From: an actinobacterium SCGC AAA015-D07
Lineage (GTDB): Bacteria; Actinomycetota; Acidimicrobiia; Actinomarinales; Actinomarinaceae
Direction: 5' to 3'
Length of the DNA stretch: 44,229 nucleotides
NCBI GenBank assembly: GCA_000384495.1
Contig: ARQR01000005.1
Location: 1 to 44,229 of the forward strand
A program made the position numbers and the translations under genes. Each line of letters opens with the position of its first letter. Position 1 is the first letter of the stretch. The notes beneath the pieces were generated by a model that saw only the letters and a list, made by a program, of their open reading frames with translations, had not been told where the DNA came from and did no database searches. Below, piece by piece: positions 25,531 through 34,336 of the stretch.

Positions 25531-27525
25531 TTGAGTATAAAAACTAACTCAAGAAGTTGGCGATTTTTAATGCTTTTTGTTGTATTTGCAATGGTTGTTG
25601 TTGCTTGTGGAGACACAAGTGATGACGCTGCTGATGACGTTGTTGAAGAATCATCTGATACAACTGCTGCACCAGCTACAACTGCTGCACCTGCACAAGA
25701 AGAGTCATCTTCTGCACCAGATGGTGTATTTAAGTTAGCTATATTTCAAGATCCTGCAACACAGAATCTCTTCAAATGGTATGACACAGATACAGATGCT
25801 TACTCTCTATATCAGATGACTGGCCAATCTGTTTCATTGTTTGGAATTTCATATCCAAACTATACACTCATACCATCAATGGCAACTGAGCTTGTTGAAA
25901 CCTCAACCGACAATGGTGATGGTACATTCAGCTATACAGTTCCTATTGTTGAAGGATACGAGTGGAGTGACGGAAACCCAATAACAGCTCAAGACTGGGT
26001 ATTTACATATAACACTGCAAAAGGACTTCCATTGTTAGGTCAATGGGCCGCAGTGTGGCCTTCAAATTGTGAGGTCGAATGTGTAACTAATGTTGAAGCA
26101 ATTGATGACTATACAGTTAAAATTTCATTTAACTATGATCCGGGATTGACCGGATGGCAATATGGTGCAGCTCTTGCACCAGCTTTATCAAAAGCTTACT
26201 GGGAACAATTCGCAACTTCCAGAGAGGATCTATTAGCAGTTTCTGGTGCTGAAGCACCTGTTGCTAGCGCCTTTGTATATGACAAGATTGAACAAGGTGC
26301 ATTTTATACCTGGTCATATGATTCAGATACAATGTATTTCGGTGGAGAGACAACAAACTATGCTAATGGTGGTGTAGCATTTACCCAAGATAATGGGGTT
26401 GCACCAGCAATATCAGGTGAGTTTGGTGATCTTTCTGGAGAATCTTTCACATATGCAAATGGACCATTTGTTGGACAAGTAGAATTCTCTATTTATAACG
26501 ATCAAGATTCAGCTTATCTTGCGTTTGAAAATGGAGATGTTGACTTCGTTCTTAACCCAAGCGGTGTTAAGAGAGCAACTTATGAGAAGCTTTCCAGAAT
26601 TCCTGGAACAGAAGTTATTTCTAACTTCTCAAATGGTATGAGATATATGGCGTTTAACACCAGAGTTTTCCCTGGTAGTAATAAAGCTTATAGACAAGCT
26701 GTAGGTTGTATTGTCGATAAAGATTATGTTATCAACAATGTCCTACAAGGAGTCGCAATCAATATGGATGGACAGATGCCAGCCGCACTTACATCATGGG
26801 TTGCACCAGTTACCGGTGTACTCGCTGATTGTGCAGGCCTCTCAGCACAAGAAAAATGGGAGAAATCCATTCAGATATTACAAGATGCTGGATGGCAAGC
26901 AACTGACTGGGGTTCACACCCAGGTGGTGCTGAAAGAGCTATAGCTCCAACCGGACTTAAAGGTCCTAATGGAGAAGCTATGCCAGAAAACATGTTGTTA
27001 TATGCTCCAGGTCCAGGATTTGATCCAATTAGATCAACATTCTCACTATTCGTTGCAGATTATATGCAACAATTAGGTGTTGATATAGTTGCTCGACCAA
27101 CTGGTTTTGGTGTCATAGTTGACAAAGTATTCACAGCTGCAACTTGTAAAGATTGGCATGTTTACATGCTTGGTTGGGGATTATCTGCATTTCCAGATCA
27201 CCCAACAAACTTCTTTGATGGAGCCAACGATACATGTGTAAATGAAGGATTTAACACAACTGGATATAACGGTCCAGATGGATATAAGAACCCTGAATTT
27301 GCTGAATTAGTATCAGAATTCAAAGGAGCTAAGAGCGTTAGCGATGCACAGGCATTAAGTAAGAGAATGGAAGCACTATTATTTGATGATATGCCTTATT
27401 TAGTATTGGTTACAACACCAATTCTTGAGGTATATAAAGAAAATATTGCATTCCCATTCACTGATATGCTTGATGGATTACAACAATTAGGTGGTAATCC
27501 TGGCAACGTTACAGTTAGTGACTAA
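25531..27525 (+). CDS. ABC transporter substrate-binding lipoprotein, peptide/dipeptide family 5
   Basis: 664 residues. A basic N-terminus and hydrophobic core end in a lipobox VVAC with C26 as the lipid-modified Cys. A low-complexity linker rich in Asp, Thr-Thr-Ala-Ala-Pro and Ser (about 28-65) tethers it to the membrane; this TTAAP style is typical of Acidimicrobiia-type lipoproteins. The rest is a SBP_bac_5 fold: YEWSDGNPITAQDWVFTYN is the family's 'W.DG.pltA.Dv.ft' motif. Cargo is probably peptides or another oligomeric nutrient. The gene is visibly richer in G+C than its neighbours, as expected for high expression. It heads the operon and is followed by a large hairpin. Confidence 0.92.
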   Translation: MSIKTNSRSWRFLMLFVVFAMVVVACGDTSDDAADDVVEESSDTTAAPATTAAPAQEESSSAPDGVFKLAIFQDPATQNLFKWYDTDTDAYSLYQMTGQSVSLFGISYPNYTLIPSMATELVETSTDNGDGTFSYTVPIVEGYEWSDGNPITAQDWVFTYNTAKGLPLLGQWAAVWPSNCEVECVTNVEAIDDYTVKISFNYDPGLTGWQYGAALAPALSKAYWEQFATSREDLLAVSGAEAPVASAFVYDKIEQGAFYTWSYDSDTMYFGGETTNYANGGVAFTQDNGVAPAISGEFGDLSGESFTYANGPFVGQVEFSIYNDQDSAYLAFENGDVDFVLNPSGVKRATYEKLSRIPGTEVISNFSNGMRYMAFNTRVFPGSNKAYRQAVGCIVDKDYVINNVLQGVAINMDGQMPAALTSWVAPVTGVLADCAGLSAQEKWEKSIQILQDAGWQATDWGSHPGGAERAIAPTGLKGPNGEAMPENMLLYAPGPGFDPIRSTFSLFVADYMQQLGVDIVARPTGFGVIVDKVFTAATCKDWHVYMLGWGLSAFPDHPTNFFDGANDTCVNEGFNTTGYNGPDGYKNPEFAELVSEFKGAKSVSDAQALSKRMEALLFDDMPYLVLVTTPILEVYKENIAFPFTDMLDGLQQLGGNPGNVTVSD

Positions 27526-27534
27526 AATTATTAT

Positions 27535-27567
27535 TAAATCGGAACGGGCATTGCTCGTTCCGATTTA
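27535..27567 (+). promoter_or_regulatory. Intercistronic stem-loop between binding-protein and permease genes
   Basis: A 15 bp stem with one G.T pair and a three-base loop (arms AATCGGAACGGGC and GCTCGTTCCGATT, extended by two A/T pairs). No clean T-run follows directly (TATAATTAGC), so it is more likely an mRNA-stabilising or partial-termination structure that raises binding protein over permease, as known for binding-protein transporter operons. Confidence 0.65.
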
Positions 27568-27597
27568 TAATTAGCAATATTTTTTTAATGGGGGAGA

Positions 27598-28770
27598 ATG
27601 TTACGTTATATTATCAATCGTTTTTTACAGATGGTTGTTGTGTTTTTTCTATTCTTAATAATTTCATATTTACTTTTTGATGCAATTCCTGGCAATGCAT
27701 TTCAAAATTTACTTTTAAATCCTTCATTACCTCCTTATGCATATGAAGAAACAATCGCTTTATATGGATTAGATCAACCATTATCAGTACGTCTTCAAAA
27801 ATACATTGTAAACTTTTTCAAAGGGGATCTCGGATATTCATACATACAATTTCCAAAAACAGCAATTGAATTAATAGCTGAACGACTACCTAGAACATTA
27901 ATGTTATTTTCAGTAGTAAATATTTTAGCTTTTTATACTGGTTTTTTTGTTGGTAAAGTTTTAGCTTGGAGGAGAGGCTCTAGAAGTGAAACGTGGATAA
28001 CAATTACATCTGTTTTCTCTTACACAGTTTTTTATCCATGGTTTGCTTTATTAATGCTATGGTTTTTTGGTTTGAAAATGGGTTGGGTTCCAATAGGTAA
28101 ATTTTTAACTCCTAATAAATGGTACGATTCACCTTTTGACAGTGATGAAGTGTTTATGGAAATGATAAAATATATGGTTGTTTTTTCATTAATTTATTTT
28201 TTAATCTCACTATTAACTAAGGAAATAGAATCATTGAATTTGAGAAGAAACATAAGATTAGGTTCTTTTTTTGGCTTGCTTATAATATCAAATTTCTATT
28301 GGAACGTCGGAATATTATCTGAAATGCGATTTTATGCAGGTGATATAGCCTATCATACGATATTACCTGTACTTACTGTCACAGTAGTTGCATTTGCAGG
28401 GACAGCATTATTAACAAGAACAACGATGATGGAGGTTTTAAAAGATGATTATATCCTTACTGCTCGCGCTAAAGGATTAAGTCAAAAAAGAATTAGAGAT
28501 AGGCATGCTGCAAGAACTGCATTACTTCCCGTGGTAACTTCCTTTATTTTCACTATTGTTACCATCATTGATGGATCAGTTCTTACTGAAACAATCTTTT
28601 CATGGCCGGGAATGGGTCAACTTATATTAGATAGTGTACTAAGAGAAGATATTCCTGTTGCAATGGCAACTTTCTCATTTATTGGAGTTTTTGCATTGAT
28701 TGCTCATTTTTTAGCTGATGTTTCATATGCTTTTTTGGATCCGAGAATAAGAATTAAATCGCAAGGATAA
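27598..28770 (+). CDS. Peptide ABC transporter permease, DppB/OppB type
   Basis: 390 residues. The N-terminal MLRYIINRFLQMVVVFFL helix, DAIPGNAF, and GLDQPLSVRLQKYIVNFFKGDLGYSY are DppB-family signatures; the EAA loop is DDYILTARAKGLSQKRIRDRHAARTALLP. It is longer than the usual 310-340 residues because of an added stretch of about 70 residues (about 180-250) with one or two extra hydrophobic helices. It pairs with the next permease. Strong GGGGGAG ribosome site just before the ATG. It lies after the intercistronic hairpin. Confidence 0.93.
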   Translation: MLRYIINRFLQMVVVFFLFLIISYLLFDAIPGNAFQNLLLNPSLPPYAYEETIALYGLDQPLSVRLQKYIVNFFKGDLGYSYIQFPKTAIELIAERLPRTLMLFSVVNILAFYTGFFVGKVLAWRRGSRSETWITITSVFSYTVFYPWFALLMLWFFGLKMGWVPIGKFLTPNKWYDSPFDSDEVFMEMIKYMVVFSLIYFLISLLTKEIESLNLRRNIRLGSFFGLLIISNFYWNVGILSEMRFYAGDIAYHTILPVLTVTVVAFAGTALLTRTTMMEVLKDDYILTARAKGLSQKRIRDRHAARTALLPVVTSFIFTIVTIIDGSVLTETIFSWPGMGQLILDSVLREDIPVAMATFSFIGVFALIAHFLADVSYAFLDPRIRIKSQG

Positions 28771-28772
28771 TA

Positions 28773-29852
28773 ATGGGTGAAATAAACGAAAAATCAGAAT
28801 TAAGAAAATTAAGATTTGAATCACTTAAAAGAAACTTTAATTTATTTAAACAAAGCAAAATTGGAATGTTGGGCCTATTCATAGTATTGATATTTGGTTT
28901 CCTTGCTTTATTGCAACCATTATTATTTCTAACAAATATTTGGGATGAGGCAACTTATCATCCCGTAGTAGGATATGACTCACAAAAAATTCTTGCTACC
29001 GTTGTATCATGTAAAAATATAGATTATCCTACATCAGAATATAAAACACCAAGTGATTGTCCTGCTGATGATGAAGTAAATATAGTAGCTGTTGCACCAT
29101 ATAATCCGGGTATTAAGGAAGGCGACGTAATCGAACAATTTATTCAGCCTGCACCACCATCAAGTAAACATATTCTCGGGACAGATTCTTTAGGTAGAGA
29201 TATATTTTCACAACTTATGGAGGGAAGTCAAGTAGCTTTTGTACTTGGATTATTGAGTGCAATAGTTGGAGTAGGTATCTCTACTTTGCTTGGAACAATC
29301 GCTGCATATTTTGGAGGTAAAATTGATGCATACCTAATGAGACAATCAGATCTCGTTTTAATGTTGCCTACGTTACCTTTATTATTTATTATTTCAGCAT
29401 TTGCGGAGCTAAAAGTCTGGCACTTAGCATTAGTATTAGGTATTTTTGGAGGTCTTGGAGGAAGTGTTATAACAATTAAATCTCAAGCATTACAGGTAAA
29501 AGTTAAACCATTTGTTGATTCAGCAAGAATTACAGGTGGTTCAAGAATGAAAATTTTAACTTCTCATATTCTTCCAAATGTCGCACCGTTAGCTTTACTT
29601 TTTATGGTATTTAGTGTGACGGGTGCAATTGCTTCAGAATCTATTTTATCTTTTTTGGGTCTCCTTAATATTGATATGAGTTGGGGCTTAATGATATCAG
29701 TTGCACAAGCTGATGGATATATCAACCAAGGAATGGAATATTGGTGGCTTGTTATACCTGCTGGATTAGCAGTTACACTTTTAGCTGGGGGATTTTATCT
29801 TGTTGGTAGAGGATTGGATGATGTTTTCAATCCAAGACTGAGAAGAAGATAG
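28773..29852 (+). CDS. Peptide ABC transporter permease, DppC/OppC type
   Basis: 359 residues. A cytoplasmic N-terminus and TM1 (KIGMLGLFIVLIFGFLALLQP) are followed by an extracytoplasmic segment of about 90 residues, then HILGTDSLGRDIFSQLMEGS, the DppC signature, and five more helices with the EAA loop VKPFVDSARITGGSRMKILTSHILPN. The external segment has two cysteines in SCKNIDYPTSEYKTPSDC, which could form a disulfide; this insert is larger than in enterobacterial DppC. Two bases separate it from the upstream permease and one from the ATPase gene. Confidence 0.93.
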   Translation: MGEINEKSELRKLRFESLKRNFNLFKQSKIGMLGLFIVLIFGFLALLQPLLFLTNIWDEATYHPVVGYDSQKILATVVSCKNIDYPTSEYKTPSDCPADDEVNIVAVAPYNPGIKEGDVIEQFIQPAPPSSKHILGTDSLGRDIFSQLMEGSQVAFVLGLLSAIVGVGISTLLGTIAAYFGGKIDAYLMRQSDLVLMLPTLPLLFIISAFAELKVWHLALVLGIFGGLGGSVITIKSQALQVKVKPFVDSARITGGSRMKILTSHILPNVAPLALLFMVFSVTGAIASESILSFLGLLNIDMSWGLMISVAQADGYINQGMEYWWLVIPAGLAVTLLAGGFYLVGRGLDDVFNPRLRRR

Positions 29853-29853
29853 T

Positions 29854-30831
29854 ATGAGTACAGTTTTAGATGTAAAAAATCTATCCATGCATTACGAAAC
29901 ATTAGCTGGAAATGTTTCTGCAGTTAAAGATGTTTCATTTAGTATAAGAAGTGGAGAATCATTCGGTCTTGTTGGTGAATCTGGTTGTGGAAAAACCTCA
30001 GTTGCAATGACCCTACTTCAATTACAACCTGAGAACTCGGTTATTACTGAAGGAAGTATAAAACTTGATGGAAAAGAATTAGTTGGTTTATCTGAATATG
30101 AGTTAAGAAAAGTTAGATGGGATAGTATCAGTATTGTTTTCCAAGGAGCAATGAATGCTTGGAATCCAGTTATAAAAATCGGTGAACAAATCAGAGAAGC
30201 TTTAAGAGAGCACTATCCTGATAATTCTAAAGAAAAAAATATTCAGAAAATTCAAGAATTATTTCAAATGGTAGGACTTGATGAGAGCATCATTGATAGA
30301 TACCCACATGAGCTTTCTGGAGGTATGAAGCAAAGAGCAGTAATAGCATTAGCACTTTCTTGCGATCCTAAAATCATCATCGCAGATGAACCAACTACTG
30401 CGTTGGATGTTGTTATTCAGGATCAAATTCTTAATGAAATCAAAAAAGTTCAAGAGTTACTTGGTTTAAGTTTAATATATATATCCCACGATATTGCTGT
30501 AATTGCGGAGATGACCGATAAATTAGCTGTCATGTATGCAGGTTCAATTGTTGAAATGGGACCGACAAAAGAAGTTTTTAAGTCTCCTAAACATTCATAC
30601 ACTAAAGCTTTATTGGACTCAACTCCGTCTATAAGAGGAGAAAAAAAGAAACTTAAGTCGTTAGATGGTGAGCCGCCAAGCCTCATAAATAAAATTAACG
30701 GTTGTTCATTTTCACCAAGATGTCCTTCTCCAACTAATAGCTGTAAAAATCAAGAAATTGAAATGAAACTTATAAGAGTTGGAGAAAATCATTATGCTGA
30801 CCAATGTTGTTCTGGATGTGTCAATGAGTAA
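29854..30831 (+). CDS. Peptide ABC transporter ATPase, OppD/DppD type
   Basis: 325 residues. Walker A GESGCGKTS (41-49), Q-loop VFQGAMNAWNPV, signature LSGGMKQR, Walker B IIIADEPTTALD and the H-loop ISHDIAVI are complete. The C-terminus has the oligopeptide-transporter Cys-rich motif (GCSFSPRCPSPTNSC and later QCCSGC), which can bind an iron-sulfur cluster in related proteins. It forms the ATPase dimer with the next gene product. Confidence 0.95.
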   Translation: MSTVLDVKNLSMHYETLAGNVSAVKDVSFSIRSGESFGLVGESGCGKTSVAMTLLQLQPENSVITEGSIKLDGKELVGLSEYELRKVRWDSISIVFQGAMNAWNPVIKIGEQIREALREHYPDNSKEKNIQKIQELFQMVGLDESIIDRYPHELSGGMKQRAVIALALSCDPKIIIADEPTTALDVVIQDQILNEIKKVQELLGLSLIYISHDIAVIAEMTDKLAVMYAGSIVEMGPTKEVFKSPKHSYTKALLDSTPSIRGEKKKLKSLDGEPPSLINKINGCSFSPRCPSPTNSCKNQEIEMKLIRVGENHYADQCCSGCVNE

Positions 30832-31783
30832 GAATTTAATTGAAGTCAGAAATTTAGTTAAACATTTCGAAGTATCAAATAGCTTTTTTTCCAGTAAAAA
30901 AAATATAGTAAAAGCTGTTGATGGAATAAGTTTTAATATTAAACCTGGTGAATCTTTAGGACTGGTTGGTCAAAGTGGTTGCGGCAAAACAACTACTGCA
31001 AGATCATTGTGTTTACTTGATCCTAAAACATCAGGTAATGTGAATTTTTTTAATCCTGAAAAACAAACTATGGAATCAATAGACAACATAGATGATGATT
31101 CTTTAAAAATATTCAGACGCAATATTCAAATGATATTTCAAGACCCTTATGAGTCCCTTAATCCAAGATGGACAATTAAGGACATTATTAAAGAACCTTT
31201 AGATATACACAATATAGGTAATTTAGCTGAGAGAGAGGATACAATTGTAGAAATATTAAGGACCGTTGGCTTAACTCCTCCTGAAAACTATTTATCGAGA
31301 TACCCTCATGAGATATCGGGTGGTCAGAGACAAAGGGTATCAATTGCACGTACGCTTGTAATGAAACCTAAATTTGTTATTTGTGATGAACCTACATCAA
31401 TGCTAGATGTTTCTATTCGTATTTCAATAATGGATTTGATGCTGAATTTAGCAAAAGAATTAGACGTATCCTATTTGTATATAACTCACGACCTTGCTGT
31501 TGCAAGATATATGTGTGATAGAATTGCTGTTATGTTTAACGGTAAGATTGTTGAAATTGCCGAGACAGAAGAATTACTTGAAAACCCAATACATCCCTAT
31601 ACAAAAAGATTGATATCTTCGATACCTATTCCTGATCCTTTTAATATTAGAGATAAATATATTGTTAATTTTGATGAAATTGATGATATTATTTCTAAAA
31701 ACCCTTCAGAAAAAATGGTTGATATGGGTAAAGGTCATTTTGTAGCTACACACGACACTAAGGATTTTTTATTTGACACTTAA
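30824..31783 (+). CDS. Peptide ABC transporter ATPase, OppF/DppF type
   Basis: 319 residues from the chosen start. Walker A GQSGCGKTT, Q-loop IFQDPYESLNPR, signature ISGGQRQR, Walker B FVICDEPTSMLD and H-loop ITHDLAVA are complete. A TTG at 30779 would add 15 residues that do not fit the family; the ATG at 30824 gives MSKNLIEVRNLVKHFEV, the normal beginning, with an 8 bp overlap. The C-terminus lacks the Cys-rich oligopeptide motif present in its partner. Last gene of the transporter operon; the CDP-alcohol transferase starts within its end. Confidence 0.94.
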   Translation: MSKNLIEVRNLVKHFEVSNSFFSSKKNIVKAVDGISFNIKPGESLGLVGQSGCGKTTTARSLCLLDPKTSGNVNFFNPEKQTMESIDNIDDDSLKIFRRNIQMIFQDPYESLNPRWTIKDIIKEPLDIHNIGNLAEREDTIVEILRTVGLTPPENYLSRYPHEISGGQRQRVSIARTLVMKPKFVICDEPTSMLDVSIRISIMDLMLNLAKELDVSYLYITHDLAVARYMCDRIAVMFNGKIVEIAETEELLENPIHPYTKRLISSIPIPDPFNIRDKYIVNFDEIDDIISKNPSEKMVDMGKGHFVATHDTKDFLFDT

Positions 31784-32300
31784 AGATTTATTTCTTTTGC
31801 CAAATCTTATTACTCTTTCAAGGTTGTTTGTCTCTATATATTTGTTTAATCAATATTCAATAGAGAATATAAACATACCTTTATTAGTAACTTTAATTGC
31901 CGTTATTGGTATTTCAGATTCAATTGATGGAATTGTTGCAAGGCGATTAAATCAGGTTAGTAAACTTGGAACTATTCTTGACCCAGTATGCGACAGAATC
32001 GTATTTCTATTGCTTTTATTTTGGTTAGAAGACATTTTTCCTATTTGGTTTTTTTATGGAATCTTTATTAGAGAAATATTAGTTATGTTGGGATCACTGT
32101 ATGTTTTGACAACAACAAAAACCATAAAAGTATCTAATTTTGGAAAATTTGGTACAGTGTTAATATTTTTTTCTATTTGTTTTTTTGTTATAAATTCAGG
32201 AAATGAGCAATTATTCTTTTTACTTTTTGGTTTATTTTCCTTGATTTTTTACTATTTTGTAGCGCTAGAATATTTTTATAAAATATTTATAAAAAAATGA
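31773..32300 (+). CDS. CDP-alcohol phosphatidyltransferase (PgsA-like)
   Basis: 175 residues, about six membrane helices. The catalytic motif is DSIDGIVARRLNQVSKLG followed by TILDPVCDRI, matching DGx2ARx8Gx3Dx3D. It transfers a phosphatidyl group from CDP-diacylglycerol to an alcohol such as glycerol phosphate. By position it matches pgsA2 (Rv1822), upstream of the garA cluster in mycobacteria. TTG start within the end of the ATPase gene (11 bp overlap); 4 bp overlap with the FHA gene. Confidence 0.88.
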   Translation: MTLKDLFLLPNLITLSRLFVSIYLFNQYSIENINIPLLVTLIAVIGISDSIDGIVARRLNQVSKLGTILDPVCDRIVFLLLLFWLEDIFPIWFFYGIFIREILVMLGSLYVLTTTKTIKVSNFGKFGTVLIFFSICFFVINSGNEQLFFLLFGLFSLIFYYFVALEYFYKIFIKK

Positions 32301-32647
32301 AAAATGACACAATACCTTTTGAAGATTCTATCTTTATAAACCAAGAAGCTAAATACATATTATCTTTATTAAATGATAAGACAAAGTCTTCATCTTGGCT
32401 TTTAACAAACGGAATTCACAAGATCGGGAGATTAGAAAATAAAGAAATAATACTTGATGACGTAACTGTGTCGAGAAACCATGCATTTTTAAGTGTTGAG
32501 GATGAAACAGTCATAATAACTGATGAAAAATCAACTAATGGTATATTTGTAAATGGTGAATTGACAGATGAATCTGTTTTAAAGTCAGGTTCTAGAATTC
32601 AAATAGGAAAATTTAATTTAATAATTACAAAAGTTGATAAGAAATGA
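32297..32647 (+). CDS. FHA-domain protein (GarA-position homologue)
   Basis: 116 residues. One FHA domain, about residues 40-105, with the phosphothreonine-binding residues in KIGRLENKE (Gly-Arg), DVTVSRNHAFL (S-R-x-H) and STNGIFVNG (Asn-Gly). In mycobacteria the gene at this position is GarA/OdhI, which controls 2-oxoglutarate metabolism when phosphorylated by PknB/PknG. The N-terminal ETTS phospho-switch of GarA is not present; the only nearby Thr is in MKNDTIPFED. Regulation may therefore differ. It overlaps the MerR gene by 4 bp. Confidence 0.87.
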   Translation: MKNDTIPFEDSIFINQEAKYILSLLNDKTKSSSWLLTNGIHKIGRLENKEIILDDVTVSRNHAFLSVEDETVIITDEKSTNGIFVNGELTDESVLKSGSRIQIGKFNLIITKVDKK

Positions 32648-33219
32648 ATATAGGAGATACTGTAAAACTGATTAAAAAAGAGTATCCATCAATTACTATT
32701 TCACGTATCAGATTTTTAGAAAAAGAAGGTTTAATTAAACCAAAAAGATCAAAAGGTGGAACTAGGTCTTTTTCTGATAAAGATATAGTAAGAATTAAGA
32801 AAATCTTAGATCTACAAGAAAACCAATTTTACTCATTAAAAGCCATTAAAAATAATCCTAAGTTACTCACTGGCAATACATCTAGTTCAAAAATTGTAAT
32901 AAGAGAGTATTCTCAACATGATGCTTTAAAAAAGGCAGGTATGAAAGAAGAAGACTTTAACGAACTAATAGAGTACAAATACGAACAAAATAAAGAAATC
33001 TACAGTCAACAAGACGTAGAAAGGTTTTCCTCCCTAGCATACCTTTTCTCACTAGGTCTTGGAGTTAAGAATTTATCAGTTATTAAATCAATGTCAGACA
33101 GGGGAGTAGGTTTTTTTGAGACATACTTTCATATTTCTGACAATGATCCTGAAGAAATAAAAATTGCAATTGATAAATTTTCTGAAATCATCGGGAGTTA
33201 CATATTAGAAGATTTATAG
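32644..33219 (+). CDS. MerR family regulator (Rv1828-like)
   Basis: 191 residues. The N-terminal winged helix-turn-helix (SRIRFLEKEGLIKPKRSKGGTRSFSDKD within about 17-50) lacks the metal-binding cysteines of MerR itself. The rest is a coiled-coil/effector region (about 90-190) as in Rv1828. The target is unknown. It follows the FHA gene with an ATGA overlap and is followed by a carboxypeptidase gene that starts inside it. Confidence 0.88.
   Translation: MNIGDTVKLIKKEYPSITISRIRFLEKEGLIKPKRSKGGTRSFSDKDIVRIKKILDLQENQFYSLKAIKNNPKLLTGNTSSSKIVIREYSQHDALKKAGMKEEDFNELIEYKYEQNKEIYSQQDVERFSSLAYLFSLGLGVKNLSVIKSMSDRGVGFFETYFHISDNDPEEIKIAIDKFSEIIGSYILEDL
33193..33206 (+). promoter_or_regulatory. Ribosome binding site and probable ATT start codon of the carboxypeptidase gene
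   Basis: GGGAG at 33193-33197 lies six bases before ATT at 33204-33206. From ATT the frame gives a full signal peptide; no ATG, GTG or TTG occurs between the previous in-frame stop and the signal sequence. Confidence 0.6.
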
Positions 33220-34283
33220 CTATCTATTTATTTTCAATTTTATTATTTACAAACATTGCCTATGCAACGGAAGTTGATGAAGAATTATTGACAACCGAAT
33301 TTTATTTATCATATGATTTAGACAATGAACAGTTGATGTACTTCAAAAATATTAACGTAACCATTGCACCAGCTTCACTTACTAAATTAATGACTTCTTT
33401 GATTCTTATTGAAAATTACAATTTAAGTGATTACATAGAAATTTCTTTACCTTCTGACTACATTTACGAAGGAAAAGTAGCATATCTTAAGTCTGGACAA
33501 AAAATGACTATTGAAAGCTTATTAGAATTTATACTTATATATTCAGCAAATGATGCATGTTTTGCTGTTGTTCAATTATTTAATGAAAACACTGATGATT
33601 TTATAGCATTAATGAATAAAAGAGCTGAGCAACTTGGAATGAACAATACTAATTTTAAAAATCCTGATGGTTTAGATCAAGATGGTCACTATACAACTTT
33701 GAGTGATTTATTAATTCTTTCAAAAGAAGTCATAGACAATTATGAGTTATTGTCGATAATAATGAGAAAAAGTTTTATATCAAATATTGAAGGTGATGAT
33801 AAAGTATATCTCAATACTAATAAGTTAATCGAACGTAACTTTTACGGTTTAAAGACAGGCTGGACTAATGAGGCAGGATTGACATTTATTGGTTTAAATC
33901 AATCAAATGACAGAAATATTTTAACTATAGTTAATAAGTCTTTTGTAAATGAAAAAAAAGACAATCACTTTGTTGATACACAGAATCTATACTCAGCTTC
34001 AATTGATACATTCATAAACAATGTTGTTATTGATAATAATGTTGATATATATAAAATACGAAATAACTTTGAGACATTAACATTTAAATCTACAACTCCC
34101 TGGTTTGTGTTTGGTAACAAACTAGACATTTCAAATATTAGACTAAATGAATTTAGTGAAACAAAATTTGATTATGTTGTAAATGATGATTTATATAATG
34201 TAAGAATTTCTGACTCTGTAAATTCAGTCAAATGGGATTTTAATTTATCGAACATGTTTTCATTTTTTGCAAATAATAATTAG
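33204..34283 (+). CDS. D-alanyl-D-alanine carboxypeptidase (penicillin-binding, S11 family)
   Basis: 359 residues if started at ATT 33204. The N-terminus then reads (M)RRFIAIYLFSILLFTNIAYA, a classic export signal ending in an Ala-Tyr-Ala cleavage site. The three catalytic motifs are SLTK in APASLTKLMTS, SAN in IYSANDACFA, and KTG in YGLKTGWTNEAG. The enzyme trims peptidoglycan pentapeptides outside the membrane, so export is essential. The first conventional start, TTG at 33288, would remove the signal and leave 331 residues. It overlaps MerR by 16 bp. In mycobacteria no such gene sits between the MerR and BFN genes. Confidence 0.88.
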   Translation: MRRFIAIYLFSILLFTNIAYATEVDEELLTTEFYLSYDLDNEQLMYFKNINVTIAPASLTKLMTSLILIENYNLSDYIEISLPSDYIYEGKVAYLKSGQKMTIESLLEFILIYSANDACFAVVQLFNENTDDFIALMNKRAEQLGMNNTNFKNPDGLDQDGHYTTLSDLLILSKEVIDNYELLSIIMRKSFISNIEGDDKVYLNTNKLIERNFYGLKTGWTNEAGLTFIGLNQSNDRNILTIVNKSFVNEKKDNHFVDTQNLYSASIDTFINNVVIDNNVDIYKIRNNFETLTFKSTTPWFVFGNKLDISNIRLNEFSETKFDYVVNDDLYNVRISDSVNSVKWDFNLSNMFSFFANNN

Positions 34284-34324
34284 TAAATTCTAAATATTGT
34301 TATAAAAATTATTATGAATCTATC

Positions 34325-34336
34325 TATTCTTAAACT
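34325..34336 (+). promoter_or_regulatory. -10 element for leaderless BFN-domain gene
   Basis: TATTCT at 34325-34330, six bases before the ATG; the same hexamer and spacing as at ispH. Confidence 0.45.

Noticed and set aside
25630..25725. Repeated ACTGCTGCACCAG-type units
   Set aside because: They encode the low-complexity TTAAP linker of the lipoprotein and are not a DNA repeat element.
30779..30823. Longer N-terminus for the OppF-type ATPase from TTG 30779
   Set aside because: The extra 15 residues do not match ATPase N-termini, and the ATG at 30824 fits the family.
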